Shown: in pieces, positions 16,921-25,562 of the stretch
Numbering within the stretch: the first letter of the stretch is position 1
Layout: each line of letters opens with the position of its first letter
Assembly (NCBI GenBank): GCA_947625405.1
Contig: CANQOF010000009.1
Span: 1 to 64,000, forward strand
Direction of reading: 5' to 3'
Length of the DNA stretch: 64,000 nt
Origin: an uncultured Atopobiaceae bacterium
Lineage (GTDB): Bacteria > Actinomycetota > Coriobacteriia > Coriobacteriales > Atopobiaceae
Program-made: the position numbers and the translations under genes
The notes under the pieces: model-generated
Seen by the model: the letters and a program-made list of their open reading frames with translations, nothing else
Databases searched by the model: none
What the model was told of the DNA's origin: nothing

Positions 16921-17817
16921 ATGGCGAGCGAGAAGAAGCTCCTGGCGCTTGATCTCGGCGGAAGCGCCATTAAGTACGGCCTCTGGGACGGTGTGGAGAT
17001 CTCAGCCACCGGCAAGGTGCCCACTCCCTGCGAGGACCTCGACTGCCTCCTCGAGGCCCTCGCCGGCATCATCGAGGGCGCGGGCGAGGTGCGAGGCATT
17101 GCCATGTCCGCGCCAGGCCTCATCGACGTGGAGACGGGCACCGTGCTCGCGGGCGGCGCCATCCGCTGCTCGCGTGGCCAAAGCTTCAAGGAGCTCCTCG
17201 GCTCGCGCCACGGGCTTCCCATCTCCGTCTTCAACGACGGCAAAGCGGCCGCACTCGCGGAGATCGGCTATGGCTGCCTGCGCGAGATCTCGAACGCCAT
17301 CGTGGTGGTCTTCGGTACGGCCATCGGTGGCGGCATTGTCATCAACCACGACGTCGTCATCGGCTCGCATCTCGCGGCGGGCGAGCTCTCGGGGCTTTGC
17401 GCCAACGTGAATGAGATCGGCTGGCCCTACCTCTTCGGCTTCCAGTGCGGGATGTACGGGCTCGCCCAAGCAGTCGAGGACGCGGGCGGTCCGGCGAAGC
17501 TCGACGGCATCAGCGTCTTCAAGCTCGTGCGCGAGGGTGACGAGGCGGCCATCACGGGCCTCAGGAACCTCTGCGAGAAGGCGGCCTTCCACTTCTTCAA
17601 CCTTCAGAGCGTGACGGACCCCGAAGTCTTCGCCATAGGCGGCGGCGTCTCGAACGATCCGCTCTTCCTCGAGTACCTTCGCGAGGCGGTCGACGCAGTG
17701 GGCGAGAAGTTCCCGTACTACTTCGCGAAGCCAAAGCTCATCTCCTGCACCTTCCGCTCCGACGCGAACCTCGTGGGCGCCGCCTACCACTTCGAGCGCG
17801 AGTACGAGGGCAAGTAG
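16921..17817 (+). CDS. ROK family sugar kinase
   Basis: 298 residues. The N-terminal ATP-binding motif is LALDLGGSAIKYGLWDG (about 8-24), the catalytic Asp is in VFNDGKAAALAE, and the phosphate motif is VVVFGTAIGGGIV. The usual ROK zinc signature with three close cysteines is reduced to FQCGMYG, so zinc binding is doubtful. It probably phosphorylates glucose, ManNAc or a related hexose. It is co-directional with the esterase gene. Confidence 0.85.
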   Translation: MASEKKLLALDLGGSAIKYGLWDGVEISATGKVPTPCEDLDCLLEALAGIIEGAGEVRGIAMSAPGLIDVETGTVLAGGAIRCSRGQSFKELLGSRHGLPISVFNDGKAAALAEIGYGCLREISNAIVVVFGTAIGGGIVINHDVVIGSHLAAGELSGLCANVNEIGWPYLFGFQCGMYGLAQAVEDAGGPAKLDGISVFKLVREGDEAAITGLRNLCEKAAFHFFNLQSVTDPEVFAIGGGVSNDPLFLEYLREAVDAVGEKFPYYFAKPKLISCTFRSDANLVGAAYHFEREYEGK

Positions 17818-17883
17818 ACCCGAGCTGCTCGGCATAAAGCGCACGAATTCACCACAATTCGAAAAAGCACCCTGAGTCGGGAC

Positions 17884-17914
17884 TTGCTCGTGACGCTGCG
17901 TCACGTTGTGGAAT
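17884..17914 (+). promoter_or_regulatory. MerR-type promoter with perfect operator palindrome
   Basis: TTGCTC (17884-17889) and TGGAAT (17909-17914) are separated by 19 bp. The spacer is filled by the perfect palindrome CGTGACGC-T-GCGTCACG (17889-17905). A stretched 19-bp spacer with an operator inside is the hallmark of MerR-family promoters, so the gene behind it is probably autoregulated. The -10 match is weak (4 of 6). Confidence 0.6.
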
Positions 17915-17938
17915 GGGCGCCGGAAAGGAGGTGCGGCT

Positions 17939-18697
17939 ATGGTTCATTTCACGATCGGCGAGGTGGCCAAGCGATGCGGCGTCACGGTGCGCACGCTCCA
18001 GTTCTACGATCAGAAGGGCCTTCTGGCGCCGAGCGAGCTCTCCGAGGGAGGACGTCGGCTCTATAGCGAATCCGACATCGACCGGCTTCGCGTCATCCTG
18101 TTTTTCAAGAACCTCGGGTTCTCGCTCAAGGACATCGCGGCACTACTCCACGACGATGACCCTACGAAGATGCTGAAGCTCCTCATCTGCGACCAAGAGC
18201 AGGAGCTTCAGGGTTCGCTCGAGGAGAGCCAACGCAAGCTCGCGCGCCTCGCCGAGCTCAAGTCAGTCGTCGAATCACTGCACAACGTCAGTCAGGGTTC
18301 CATCGGAGCCATAGCGAGCCTAATGGGAAACAGGAAGAAGCTCTTCAGGATGCGCGCGATGATGGTCGTGTTGGGTCTCGTGATGGACGCCCTATGGATC
18401 GCACCTTTGGTGGTGGGCATCGTCACTGGCGTCTGGTGGCCGCTTTGGATCGGCATCCCCGTGGCGCTCGTGCTCGGTATCCTCATCTCGCACCACTATA
18501 TGACGCACACCGCCTACGTGTGTCCCGAGGACGAGACGATCTTCCGCCCGCCGTTCAAGCAGAACTTCTTCGCGCGCCATACTCCGTCGATGCGCCGGCT
18601 CACCTGCCCCACCTGCGGTCACAAGAGCTACTGCCTCGAGACCTACGTCCCCAACGGGCAACCGAGGCGCGAGGGCGGCTACCTCGTGTGGCACTGA
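17939..18697 (+). CDS. MerR family regulator with C-terminal membrane segment and zinc-finger-like tail
   Basis: 252 residues. The N-terminal MerR helix-turn-helix (FTIGEVAKRCGVTVRTLQFYDQ at about 3-24, split here by function) and a coiled-coil dimerisation helix (about 75-120) are followed by two hydrophobic helices (about 145-190). A tail with CPEDETIFRP and LTCPTCGHKSYC contains one plus two-Cys zinc knuckle-like motifs. A DNA-binding protein tethered to the membrane is suggested. AAAGGAGGT lies 8 nt before the ATG. The signal it senses is unknown. Confidence 0.8.
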   Translation: MVHFTIGEVAKRCGVTVRTLQFYDQKGLLAPSELSEGGRRLYSESDIDRLRVILFFKNLGFSLKDIAALLHDDDPTKMLKLLICDQEQELQGSLEESQRKLARLAELKSVVESLHNVSQGSIGAIASLMGNRKKLFRMRAMMVVLGLVMDALWIAPLVVGIVTGVWWPLWIGIPVALVLGILISHHYMTHTAYVCPEDETIFRPPFKQNFFARHTPSMRRLTCPTCGHKSYCLETYVPNGQPRREGGYLVWH

Positions 18698-18716
18698 TTT
18701 CCTCGCCGAATTGAGT

Positions 18717-18745
18717 CCCGTGAGCTCGGGAAGCGAGCTCACGGG
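18717..18745. terminator. Bidirectional terminator-like hairpin between convergent genes
   Basis: CCCGTGAGCTC-N7-GAGCTCACGGG is a perfect 11-bp stem between the stop of the MerR gene and the stop of the convergent ATPase gene. T-tracts are weak. Confidence 0.65.
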
Positions 18746-18789
18746 TGAGCTTTGCCACGCCGATGCGTTCGGTGCGAGCAGGATTTCGC

Positions 18790-20139
18790 CTAGAGGTTGG
18801 CGCCCAGGAGAAACTCATAGAAATTCCTGTGGACGATGCCTTGGCCGAGATCGTCGAGGCGCGCGTCTTTGGATATGAGGATGCACGGGTAGTGGTCCGT
18901 GAGCTCGGAGAACGGACGGAGCTCGCGCTCCCTTGTCGTGGGATCGAGAATCGTTTCGCTTACTTGCACGTAGGTGGTACCCGGCCCCACGGATCCGAAC
19001 AACGGAGATGGGTTGGTGGCCACGAAGTCGATCTCCCCTCGGGGAAGTACCCCACAAAACACCTCATAGCCTCGGCGAAGCAATTCGAGGTAGACGAGGT
19101 TTTCGGCAATGTGGCCGCGATCCCTTTCCACATCGCCGATCACGCGCCGTCGCAAGCCCTGATCCACCACGTAGTACTTGCCGTTGTTTCTCAGCACCTC
19201 TTTGCCGCGCACGTCGAAGCGATCGCAACGGTAGACGAGATACGCCTTCTCCAGCAGATTTATGTACTTGTCGACGGTGCTCGTGGCGATCCGGTGGCCC
19301 GCTGAAGTGAGCGCGTGGGCGATTGCGCTGGCAGAGGTCTCGTTACCGATGTTGTCGAGCAGAAAGCGAGAGACCCTGCGGAAGGCCTCCTCGTTCTTCG
19401 CGCCCCCGCGCAAGAGGATGTCCCTTTGGAAGACAGAATCATAGAGGCCCTCGAGCATCGCGTCGGCGAGGAGTGGGTTAGGCGACAGGGCGACCGCCGG
19501 GAAGGCACCCGTACTTACGTAATCGTTGTATTGACCTTCGATGTTGAGTAGTGATCCGAGCTCTTCGACCGTCATGTTCCGGGGCACGTCGCCCACTCTC
19601 GGATATTTGCGAGCAAGATCGCCCAGCGTCCCATGACGAGGCATCCTCTCGCCGGCAAAGTCGCGAAACTCCGCGAAGGAAAGCGGAAAGACATCGACCT
19701 TCACGTAGCGCCCCGCAAGGTACGTGAGGTGCTCTCCGGCGAAAAGACGCTGGTTCGATCCAGTGACGTAGATGTCGAGCAGCGGATACTGCGCCCTCAG
19801 TCCGTTTACCGCGCGCGCCCACTCGTGGATTTCCTGCACTTCATCGATGAAGAGGTACGCCTCACCATCGGCGGGCATCGCCTCATCGACGTAGCGAAAC
19901 AGTGCTTCGGGATCGCGTAGGTTGTCTGAGGCGGGAAGTTCATAGTCGATGGAGATGATGCGCGAGGATTCGAGCCCCTCCTCTTGAAGCGAGCGACTCA
20001 GCAGCTTGAGAAGAAAGGATTTGCCGCATCGCCTCACGCCTACGAGGACCTTCACAAGCTCGGGATTCTTGAGTGCGCGGAGCTTCTTCAGATAGAGGGG
20101 GCGATTTATGAGGTGATCGCTGGATACGTCGCTGTTCAA
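18790..20139 (-). CDS. AAA ATPase with DUF4143 domain (second, distinct copy)
   Basis: 449 residues. Walker A VGVRRCGKSFLL (about 33-44), Walker B AYLFIDEVQEIHEWA, sensor VTGSNQRLFAG. The middle region and C-terminal DUF4143 part (about 280-449) carry LPRGEIDFVATN. It is only distantly similar to the ATPase at 14.4 kb and belongs to a different subgroup. The TTG start is taken because an in-frame TGA lies three codons upstream. Its upstream DNA is markedly AT-rich with repeated TATC-GAGAAAC motifs. Family function unknown. Confidence 0.82.
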   Translation of the reverse strand: MNSDVSSDHLINRPLYLKKLRALKNPELVKVLVGVRRCGKSFLLKLLSRSLQEEGLESSRIISIDYELPASDNLRDPEALFRYVDEAMPADGEAYLFIDEVQEIHEWARAVNGLRAQYPLLDIYVTGSNQRLFAGEHLTYLAGRYVKVDVFPLSFAEFRDFAGERMPRHGTLGDLARKYPRVGDVPRNMTVEELGSLLNIEGQYNDYVSTGAFPAVALSPNPLLADAMLEGLYDSVFQRDILLRGGAKNEEAFRRVSRFLLDNIGNETSASAIAHALTSAGHRIATSTVDKYINLLEKAYLVYRCDRFDVRGKEVLRNNGKYYVVDQGLRRRVIGDVERDRGHIAENLVYLELLRRGYEVFCGVLPRGEIDFVATNPSPLFGSVGPGTTYVQVSETILDPTTRERELRPFSELTDHYPCILISKDARLDDLGQGIVHRNFYEFLLGANL

Positions 20140-20159
20140 GAGTCACAACCATTCTCGAG

Positions 20160-20245
20160 TATCTTGAGAAACCTCAATCATGAAGGATGAATATATCAAG
20201 AAACTTGAGAAAAGCATGCTGATCAACATAAAATATCGAGAAACG
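20160..20245 (-). promoter_or_regulatory. AT-rich control region with repeated motifs upstream of second ATPase gene
   Basis: Three related motifs occur: TATCTTGAGAAAC (20160), TATCAAGAAACTTGAGAAA (20194) and TATCGAGAAACG (20233), 34-39 bp apart. The middle one holds the palindrome TCAAG-AAA-CTTGA (20196-20208). They sit 20-100 bp upstream of the start and look like an operator array for a self-regulating gene. Confidence 0.5.
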
Positions 20246-20640
20246 AATCAAAAACGTACGGCAATGACGCACCTTGCGTAAAGGGAGCGGCGGCGTCGAC
20301 CCCCTATGCGGGCCGCGGCTGGCCGCGCGCCTGTCGCGAGGGCACTTTCGTGGCGGCTCCGCCTGCGCCTTGCCCGTGGAACTCAGCGTAGAGGAGCTTC
20401 AGCCGCGTGGCGTCGGGCGTCCCTCGGCCACGACGCGCGAGCCACACGAGGCGATGGTCGCGGATGAGGGAGAACCCGGTGCAGGCGGAATCGATGGTGG
20501 AGAGGTGATGGCTCGAGACGAGTGATGACGAGATCGACATTCTGAGTGGACACTTCACCCAAATGGCCATGTGGTAGCCCACGCCGGTCTCGTCGCGTTA
20601 CCGACACAAGGCGTCTGCCGCAATCTTCTCAAACGAATGA
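20246..20640. other. Gap without recognisable gene
   Basis: GC content jumps back up after the AT-rich control region. Open frames on both strands are short and have no family similarity. The stretch ends at a decamer tandem repeat. It is probably decayed accessory DNA. Confidence 0.4.
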
Positions 20641-20680
20641 GAAACCATAAGAAACCATAAGAAACCATAAGAAACCATAA
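20641..20680. repeat. Decamer tandem repeat (GAAACCATAA)x4
   Basis: Four exact copies of the 10-mer GAAACCATAA, preceded by a partial unit. The last copy ends exactly where homology of the following ATPase fragment begins. Confidence 0.85.
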
Positions 20681-21232
20681 GCTGGACTTCCCGCGGCCAT
20701 TTCGAGTGTCCTTAACGACGAGGTGCTTACGTTCCTCAATCGTGCGCGCCAAGTGCGCATCGGCCCCGTCCCCGTGCCGGAGGTGGAGGCCTACTACGCG
20801 GAGGTGTTCGAGCGTCTCTCGCTCACCGTCCATCCAAGGGAGCTTCGATCCGTTGCCCGTGCGACTCGCGGATTCCCCTATTTGCTTCAGCTCGTCGGTC
20901 ATTATCTTCTCCTCTACGAGCATGATGGCGCCATTGACGGGGAAGTGGCTGCGGCTGCCGTGGAAAGCGCGCTTGAGGATCTCGAGGAGACGGTCTTTCG
21001 GCCGGCGCTGGCGCCGCTCTCGCCGAAGGATCGCCAGTTTCTCGATGCCATGGCCGAGGACGAGGGGCCGAGCAGAGTTGACGCCATCCGCGAGCGCATG
21101 GGCGTGAGCTCAAGGTACGTCCAAACCTATCGTCGTCGCCTCATCGACGCGGGTGTCGTCAACTCCGTTGGACGCGGTACGCTCGATATCGCCATTCCCT
21201 ACCTGCGAGAGCACCTCCGCGACGAGTTCTGA
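20681..21232 (+). pseudogene. 5'-truncated AAA ATPase remnant (C-terminal part)
   Basis: From 20681 the frame reads AGLPAAISSVLNDEVLTFLN and continues to the stop at 21232. This looks like the second half of a large ATP-binding protein of the Orc1/Cdc6-like AAA group: the end of the ATPase domain (FLNRARQVRIGPV), a lid helical domain, then a winged helix with RVDAIRERMGVSSRYVQTYRRRLIDAGV. No Walker motifs remain because the frame is preceded by TAA and a tandem repeat. A GTG at 20723 could in principle start a 169-residue protein, but a relic is more likely. Confidence 0.6.
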
Positions 21233-21390
21233 TACCCCTAGTTGGGTCCGCTCTTTTCGTCAGAAACACCACCAATAGCACCCAATCGGCCCCGTGCACC
21301 TCAGGGGTGATGATCGAGCTGACCAAACTTGCGGCGGCTATAGTGGGGCTCGCGAAGACATGGCACGCAAGGACGAATGAGAGCAAGGCT

Positions 21391-21651
21391 ATGCCCGAGA
21401 TCAGCCTCTTCTTCGGCATTCGAATCACCATGCACTGGAACGACCATCAGCCGCCGCACTTCCACGTGGCCTACGCAGGGTATGCCGCGAGCATCCTCGT
21501 CGAAGATGGGGTGGTGATGGCGGGATACCTTCCGAACCGACAGCTTCGCCTCGTCCTCGCGTGGCTGGAACTTCATCGCGACGAGCTCATGCAGAATTGG
21601 GAGCTCGCTCGCCTTCGCCAGCCCCTGAACGCCATCAAGCCGCTTTCTTAG
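21391..21651 (+). CDS. DUF4160 protein
   Basis: 86 residues, full family length. The block MPEISLFFGIRITMHWN then HQPPHFHVAYAGY is the DUF4160 signature with clustered His. In many genomes such genes sit directly before a DUF2442 gene, as here, and the pair has been proposed to be toxin-antitoxin-like; the function is unproven. The ATG 21391 matches family N-termini, though the ribosome binding site is weak; longer in-frame starts at 21307/21310 exist. Confidence 0.8.
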   Translation: MPEISLFFGIRITMHWNDHQPPHFHVAYAGYAASILVEDGVVMAGYLPNRQLRLVLAWLELHRDELMQNWELARLRQPLNAIKPLS

Positions 21652-21659
21652 GAGCCACC

Positions 21660-22019
21660 ATGCCCGACGTGATGCAGCAATTGGACATGTCTCGGTTCTT
21701 CCCTTCCGTCGTGCAGGCCGTCCCTGCGAAGGATCGAATCGTCTTCGCCTATATGAACGATGGATCCATACGCCGCTTCGACATGAAGCCCCTCATCGAG
21801 TCCGGCGGCGTGTTCGAGCCCTTGCGCAATCCGGAGGTGTTCGCTTCGGCGATCACGGTGTTGAACGATACCGTCGCGTGGGATCTCGACGGGAATCGCG
21901 ATCCCGCAGCCTGCATCGACATAGATCCGTTCATCCTCTTCGAGCAGCCCGCCGTCCATGATCCTCTCGCGGAAGGCGAATCAGTGCGAGCCTCCAAATC
22001 GAGCGAGTACATGTCGTAG
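21660..22019 (+). CDS. DUF2442 protein
   Basis: 119 residues. The core (about 15-85) has VQAVPAKDRIVFAYMNDGSIRRFDMKPLI (split by function), with GGVFEPLRNPEVFASAITV and VAWDLDGNRDPAACIDIDP, typical of DUF2442. AGGAG is 6 nt before the ATG and only 8 bp separate it from the DUF4160 gene, so the two are co-transcribed. A C-terminal acidic/serine extension follows. Partner role with DUF4160 is inferred. Confidence 0.8.
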   Translation: MPDVMQQLDMSRFFPSVVQAVPAKDRIVFAYMNDGSIRRFDMKPLIESGGVFEPLRNPEVFASAITVLNDTVAWDLDGNRDPAACIDIDPFILFEQPAVHDPLAEGESVRASKSSEYMS

Positions 22020-22172
22020 CCGCAGCGCGACGCCTTAACCGAGGTCCTCGCCGTTGGACGCGACGGCCCTCTGGTGTTGCTCTCTATATGAAAGGCGATG
22101 CCCTTTCGAGGGAACTGGGAGCAATTTGCCCTCGATCGTGCGAGGGTATCGCCTTCGCATCGTATCTCGTCG

Positions 22173-22222
22173 TTGACAGGGTGGCGCCTTAGGGCTATTT
22201 TTCCTACCGATTTGGTAGGAAA
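22173..22222 (+). promoter_or_regulatory. Strong sigma-70-type promoter with palindromic operator
   Basis: TTGACA (22173-22178), 17-bp spacer, TATTTT (22196-22201), overlapped by TTTCCTACC-GATTT-GGTAGGAAA (22200-22222), a perfect 9-bp inverted repeat. A repressor bound there would block transcription start. It drives at least the 22-codon ORF that follows and may reach cysK 400 bp downstream. An Rrf2-family regulator gene lies 2.6 kb downstream and is one candidate for the binder; this is inference. Confidence 0.65.
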
Positions 22223-22241
22223 TGAGAGAGGGGAGCGAGCC

Positions 22242-22310
22242 ATGGAGGAGCCCGGCTTCGACACGGCGGCCTTGATGGCCCTGGCCATGGCATTCGACTG
22301 TCGCGCCTGA
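22242..22310 (+). CDS. Short ORF (22 codons) behind strong promoter
   Basis: ATG to TGA encodes MEEPGFDTAALMALAMAFDC plus two residues. GAGAGGGGAG lies about 6 nt upstream and a near-consensus promoter-operator 40-70 bp upstream. It may be a leader peptide, a truncated remnant of a lost regulated gene, or a genuine small protein. No family recognised. Confidence 0.4.
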   Translation: MEEPGFDTAALMALAMAFDCRA

Positions 22311-22621
22311 ATCTTCGCGATTCCGCCTCCGTCTTCCCCTCATCATCCTTCGATCTTAATCACTTGCAGGTAGTTCCTCCCCTCCACGGGTGGGGTAGGA
22401 GCGCCGCGATCAGACGGCGTTTCCAAGGGCGAGGCCGGCACGGCGGAATCGAAGCGATCGCGCGACCTATCGGATGACATCCGCTTAGTACCATCGATGA
22501 CCTCGAACGAGGATTCGCCGCCGTCAGCGCGCTGAACGTGCCCGACGAGGGCTGAGGCCCCAGCGCGCACACCGAACCGATTGCACGATTGTTCGATCTA
22601 GGACCCACGAAAGGGGAAACC
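22311..22621 (+). other. Possible cysK leader; no gene
   Basis: No convincing coding frame. A GC-rich stem is possible around 22377-22402 (CTCCCCTCCAC/GTGGGG). If the promoter at 22173 reads through, this is the 5' untranslated leader of cysK. I do not recognise a SAM riboswitch, T-box or other known regulatory RNA in it. Confidence 0.4.
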
Positions 22622-23560
22622 ATGACCATCGCCAAGAACGCGTCCGATCTTATCGGCAACACCCCGCTCCTCGAGCTCACCCACATCGAGGAGGAGCTCG
22701 GCCTCGAGGCCACGATCCTCGCCAAGCTCGAGTACTTCAACCCGGCGGGATCGGTGAAGGATCGCATCGCCAAGGCCATGATCGAGGACGCCGAGGATCG
22801 CGGCCTTCTCACGAAGGATTCCGTCATCATCGAGCCCACAAGCGGCAATACCGGCATCGGCCTCGCCTCCGTGGCGGCCGCCAAGGGCTATAGGATCATC
22901 ATCGTTATGCCCGAGACGATGAGCGTCGAGCGTCGGCAGCTCATGAAGGCCTATGGCGCCGAGCTCGTGCTCACGCCCGGGTCCGAGGGCATGAAGGGTG
23001 CCATCGCCAAGGCCGAGGAGCTCGCGGCCGCGACTCCCGGGAGCTTCATCCCCGGCCAGTTCACCAACCCGGCGAACCCGCTCATCCACCAGCGCACCAC
23101 GGGCCCGGAGATCTTCGCCGCCACGAACGGCGAGGTGGACATCTTCGTGGCGGGTGTGGGCACCGGTGGCACCATCACCGGCGTGGGCGACTACCTCAAG
23201 TTCCAGAAGCCCGAGGTGAAGGTCGTGGCCGTGGAGGCTGCGGCTTCTCCCGTGCTCTCGGAAGGCAAGGCGGGTGCCCACAAGATCCAGGGCATCAGCG
23301 CGGGCTTCGTGCCGGATGTGCTGAACACGGCGGTCTACGACGAGATCATCCCGGTCGCCGACGACGACGCCTTCGAGACCGGGCGCCTCATCGGCCGCAA
23401 GGAAGGCGTCCTCGTGGGCATCTCCTCGGGCGCGGCCACGTGGGCGGCGATCCAGCTCGCCAAGCGCCCCGAGAACGCGGGCAAGACGATCGTGGTCCTG
23501 CTTCCCGACACCGGCGATCGCTACCTCTCGACCCCGCTCTTCAAGAGCGAGGACGAGTAA
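22622..23560 (+). CDS. cysK: Cysteine synthase (O-acetylserine sulfhydrylase)
   Basis: 312 residues, PLP-dependent beta-synthase family. The PLP lysine is in [12 protein letters not shown] (about 36-47), the substrate loop is [12 protein letters not shown], the phosphate-binding loop is [10 protein letters not shown] and the late serine is in GISSGAA. It makes cysteine from O-acetylserine and sulfide. AAAGGGGAA precedes the ATG. The following MetE-like and Rrf2 genes form a sulfur amino acid set. Confidence 0.95.
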   Translation: MTIAKNASDLIGNTPLLELTHIEEELGLEATILAKLEYFNPAGSVKDRIAKAMIEDAEDRGLLTKDSVIIEPTSGNTGIGLASVAAAKGYRIIIVMPETMSVERRQLMKAYGAELVLTPGSEGMKGAIAKAEELAAATPGSFIPGQFTNPANPLIHQRTTGPEIFAATNGEVDIFVAGVGTGGTITGVGDYLKFQKPEVKVVAVEAAASPVLSEGKAGAHKIQGISAGFVPDVLNTAVYDEIIPVADDDAFETGRLIGRKEGVLVGISSGAATWAAIQLAKRPENAGKTIVVLLPDTGDRYLSTPLFKSEDE

Positions 23561-23615
23561 GCAGGTCCCTGCGCATCTTCTGATCCGTGAGGGTTCCAGA
23601 GAGGAGAGAATCCCC

Positions 23616-24740
23616 GTGAGCCAGCTCCACACGCCCTTTCGATTCGATTACGTCGGCAGCTTCCTCAGGCCCGAGGCTCTGAAGGAGGCCCGGGCCCGCT
23701 TCGCCGCCGGCGAGATCGATCGCGCCGCCCTCACCGCCGTGGAGGACGAGGCCATCACCCAGCTCATCGCGAAGATCAAGGCGCTCGGCTACCACGTGAT
23801 CACCGACGGCGAGTTCCGCCGCTCCGCTTGGCACCTGGACTTCATGTGGGGCTTCGAGGGCGTCGGCCACGAGCCGACGAAGACCGGTCTGCCCTTCCAC
23901 GGGGAGGCGGCCATGATCGACGACACGTTCCTCGTGGGGCCAGTGGGTCCCGCCGAGCACCATCCCTTCGTCGACCACTTCAAGTTCGTGCAGGGCTTCG
24001 AGGACGAGCGCACGGTTGCCAAGCAGACCATTCCCGCCCCGGCCCAAACGCTCGCGCAGTTTGCCATGCCCTTCAACTGGGAGGCCACGAGCCGCTTCTA
24101 CGACACGCGCGAGGCGCTGGCCGCCGACATCGTTGGCGCCTATGTGGCATTTGGCAAGGAGCTCTACGCCGCCGGGTGCCGCAACCTCCAGTTCGATGAC
24201 TGCACCTGGGGCATGCTGGCAGATGAGTCGGCTCCCTTCGTCTTCGGCGCCGACGAGGCGGGGTTGAAGGACATCCAACGCGCCCACAAGGACATCAACA
24301 ACGCCGTCATCGACGCGCTGCCCGATGACCTCGTGGTGAATACGCACGTCTGCCGCGGCAACTACCACTCCACCTACGCGAGCGTGGGCGCCTACACGCC
24401 CGTGGCAGAGGTGCTCTTCGGCGAGGAGCACGTGGGGGCCTTCTATCTGGAGTTCGATGACGAGCGCTCCGGTGGCTTCGAGCCGCTGGCCGCGGTGCCC
24501 GACGACAAGCAGGTGGTGCTCGGCCTCATCACGACGAAGCGCCCGGAACTCGAGGACAAGGAAAGCGTGATCGAGCGCATCCACGAGGCTTCGGCCTACG
24601 TGCCGCTGGATCGGCTGAACCTGAGTCCGCAGTGCGGCTTCGCCTCCTGCGAGATCGGCAACAAGCTCACCGCAGACGAGCAGTGGGCTAAGCTCGAGCT
24701 CGTGAAGGATATCGCCCACGAGGTCTGGGGCGCAGAATAG
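23616..24740 (+). CDS. MetE-like cobalamin-independent methionine synthase family protein
   Basis: 374 residues, corresponding to the C-terminal catalytic barrel of MetE only (YxjG/YxjH type). Seen: the start FRFDYVGSFLRP, then ITDGEFRRSAWH, the zinc-ligand region with THVCRGN and YLEFDDERSG, and LSPQCGFAS near the end (His, Glu, Cys ligands). Such short proteins methylate homocysteine or related thiols with a donor other than triglutamyl folate. GTG start with GGAGAG upstream. Located 55 bp after cysK. Confidence 0.88.
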   Translation: MSQLHTPFRFDYVGSFLRPEALKEARARFAAGEIDRAALTAVEDEAITQLIAKIKALGYHVITDGEFRRSAWHLDFMWGFEGVGHEPTKTGLPFHGEAAMIDDTFLVGPVGPAEHHPFVDHFKFVQGFEDERTVAKQTIPAPAQTLAQFAMPFNWEATSRFYDTREALAADIVGAYVAFGKELYAAGCRNLQFDDCTWGMLADESAPFVFGADEAGLKDIQRAHKDINNAVIDALPDDLVVNTHVCRGNYHSTYASVGAYTPVAEVLFGEEHVGAFYLEFDDERSGGFEPLAAVPDDKQVVLGLITTKRPELEDKESVIERIHEASAYVPLDRLNLSPQCGFASCEIGNKLTADEQWAKLELVKDIAHEVWGAE

Positions 24741-24849
24741 CAAGTGCGCGCGTGAATCCACGTGGGGCCGTCCTTCCCGTCATGTCCACTTCCTTGGTCT
24801 GGATGCGAGAAGGCGGCCCCATCGCGTGCCTCGAGGGGAGGGGGAGCCG

Positions 24850-25344
24850 ATGAAGATCTCCACGCGCGGACGCTACGGGCTTCGCTTCATGCTCGACCTC
24901 GCGGAGAACGCGAGCGAGGGCTACGTGCCGCTGCGCGAGGCGGCCGAGCGGCAGGAGATCTCGCCGAAGTACCTCGAGCGCATCCTGCCGGTGCTCGTGA
25001 AGGCCGGCTTCGTGGAGGGCGTCCAGGGCAAGGGCGGTGGCTACCGGCTCGTACGAGATCCCGCCGACTACACCGTGGGCGACGTGCTCCGGCTTACGGA
25101 AGGCGACCTCGCCCCCGTGGCCTGCCTCGCCTGCGACGCCGAGGCCTGCGATCGCGCGAGCTTCTGCAAGACGCTCCCCATGTGGCGGCGCCTCGAGCAG
25201 GTGCTGGACGACTTCTTCGACGGCCTCACCCTCGCGGACCTGCTGGAGGGCGAGGCCGTTGATGGCTACGCGGGCATGCCTCCGGCGAGGCCCTCGCCCG
25301 CGAGGATCCCGACGACGCACGAGGCGACGCTACCGATGACGTAG
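24850..25344 (+). CDS. Rrf2 family transcriptional regulator
   Basis: 164 residues. The N-terminal winged helix begins KISTRGRYGLRFMLDLAE, with the recognition region ISPKYLERILPVL and wing VQGKGGGYRL. A cysteine cluster CLACDAEACDRASFC (about 95-109) sits where IscR-type proteins hold Fe-S ligands. With cysK and a methionine synthase upstream, a CymR-like sulfur regulator or an IscR-like sensor is likely. The C-terminal 25 residues are Pro/Ala-rich and unusual. GGGGAG precedes the ATG. Confidence 0.88.
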   Translation: MKISTRGRYGLRFMLDLAENASEGYVPLREAAERQEISPKYLERILPVLVKAGFVEGVQGKGGGYRLVRDPADYTVGDVLRLTEGDLAPVACLACDAEACDRASFCKTLPMWRRLEQVLDDFFDGLTLADLLEGEAVDGYAGMPPARPSPARIPTTHEATLPMT

Positions 25345-25562
25345 CACGTCGCCCAGGGCCACACCACGACCGAGCGCACCGGCACCTCCACGGAGAACTT
25401 CCTCGCCTGGGTCGGCAAAATGAGTGGCTGAGCCGGGAACACGCCCGTATCGAAGCGCCCTCTCGCCCTTGGGACGAGGGAGCGCTTGCTCGGCGCCGGA
25501 ACGCATCCTGGTGGTGTCACGGCGCAACTTCATCCTGCGATGCCGACGATCGCACCTCGTTC

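Noticed and set aside
20274-20607. Short frames on both strands in the gap after the second ATPase
   Set aside because: No family similarity, no start signals and overlapping frames of equal quality.
22311-22621. SAM riboswitch or T-box before cysK
   Set aside because: None of the conserved core sequences of those RNAs could be found.
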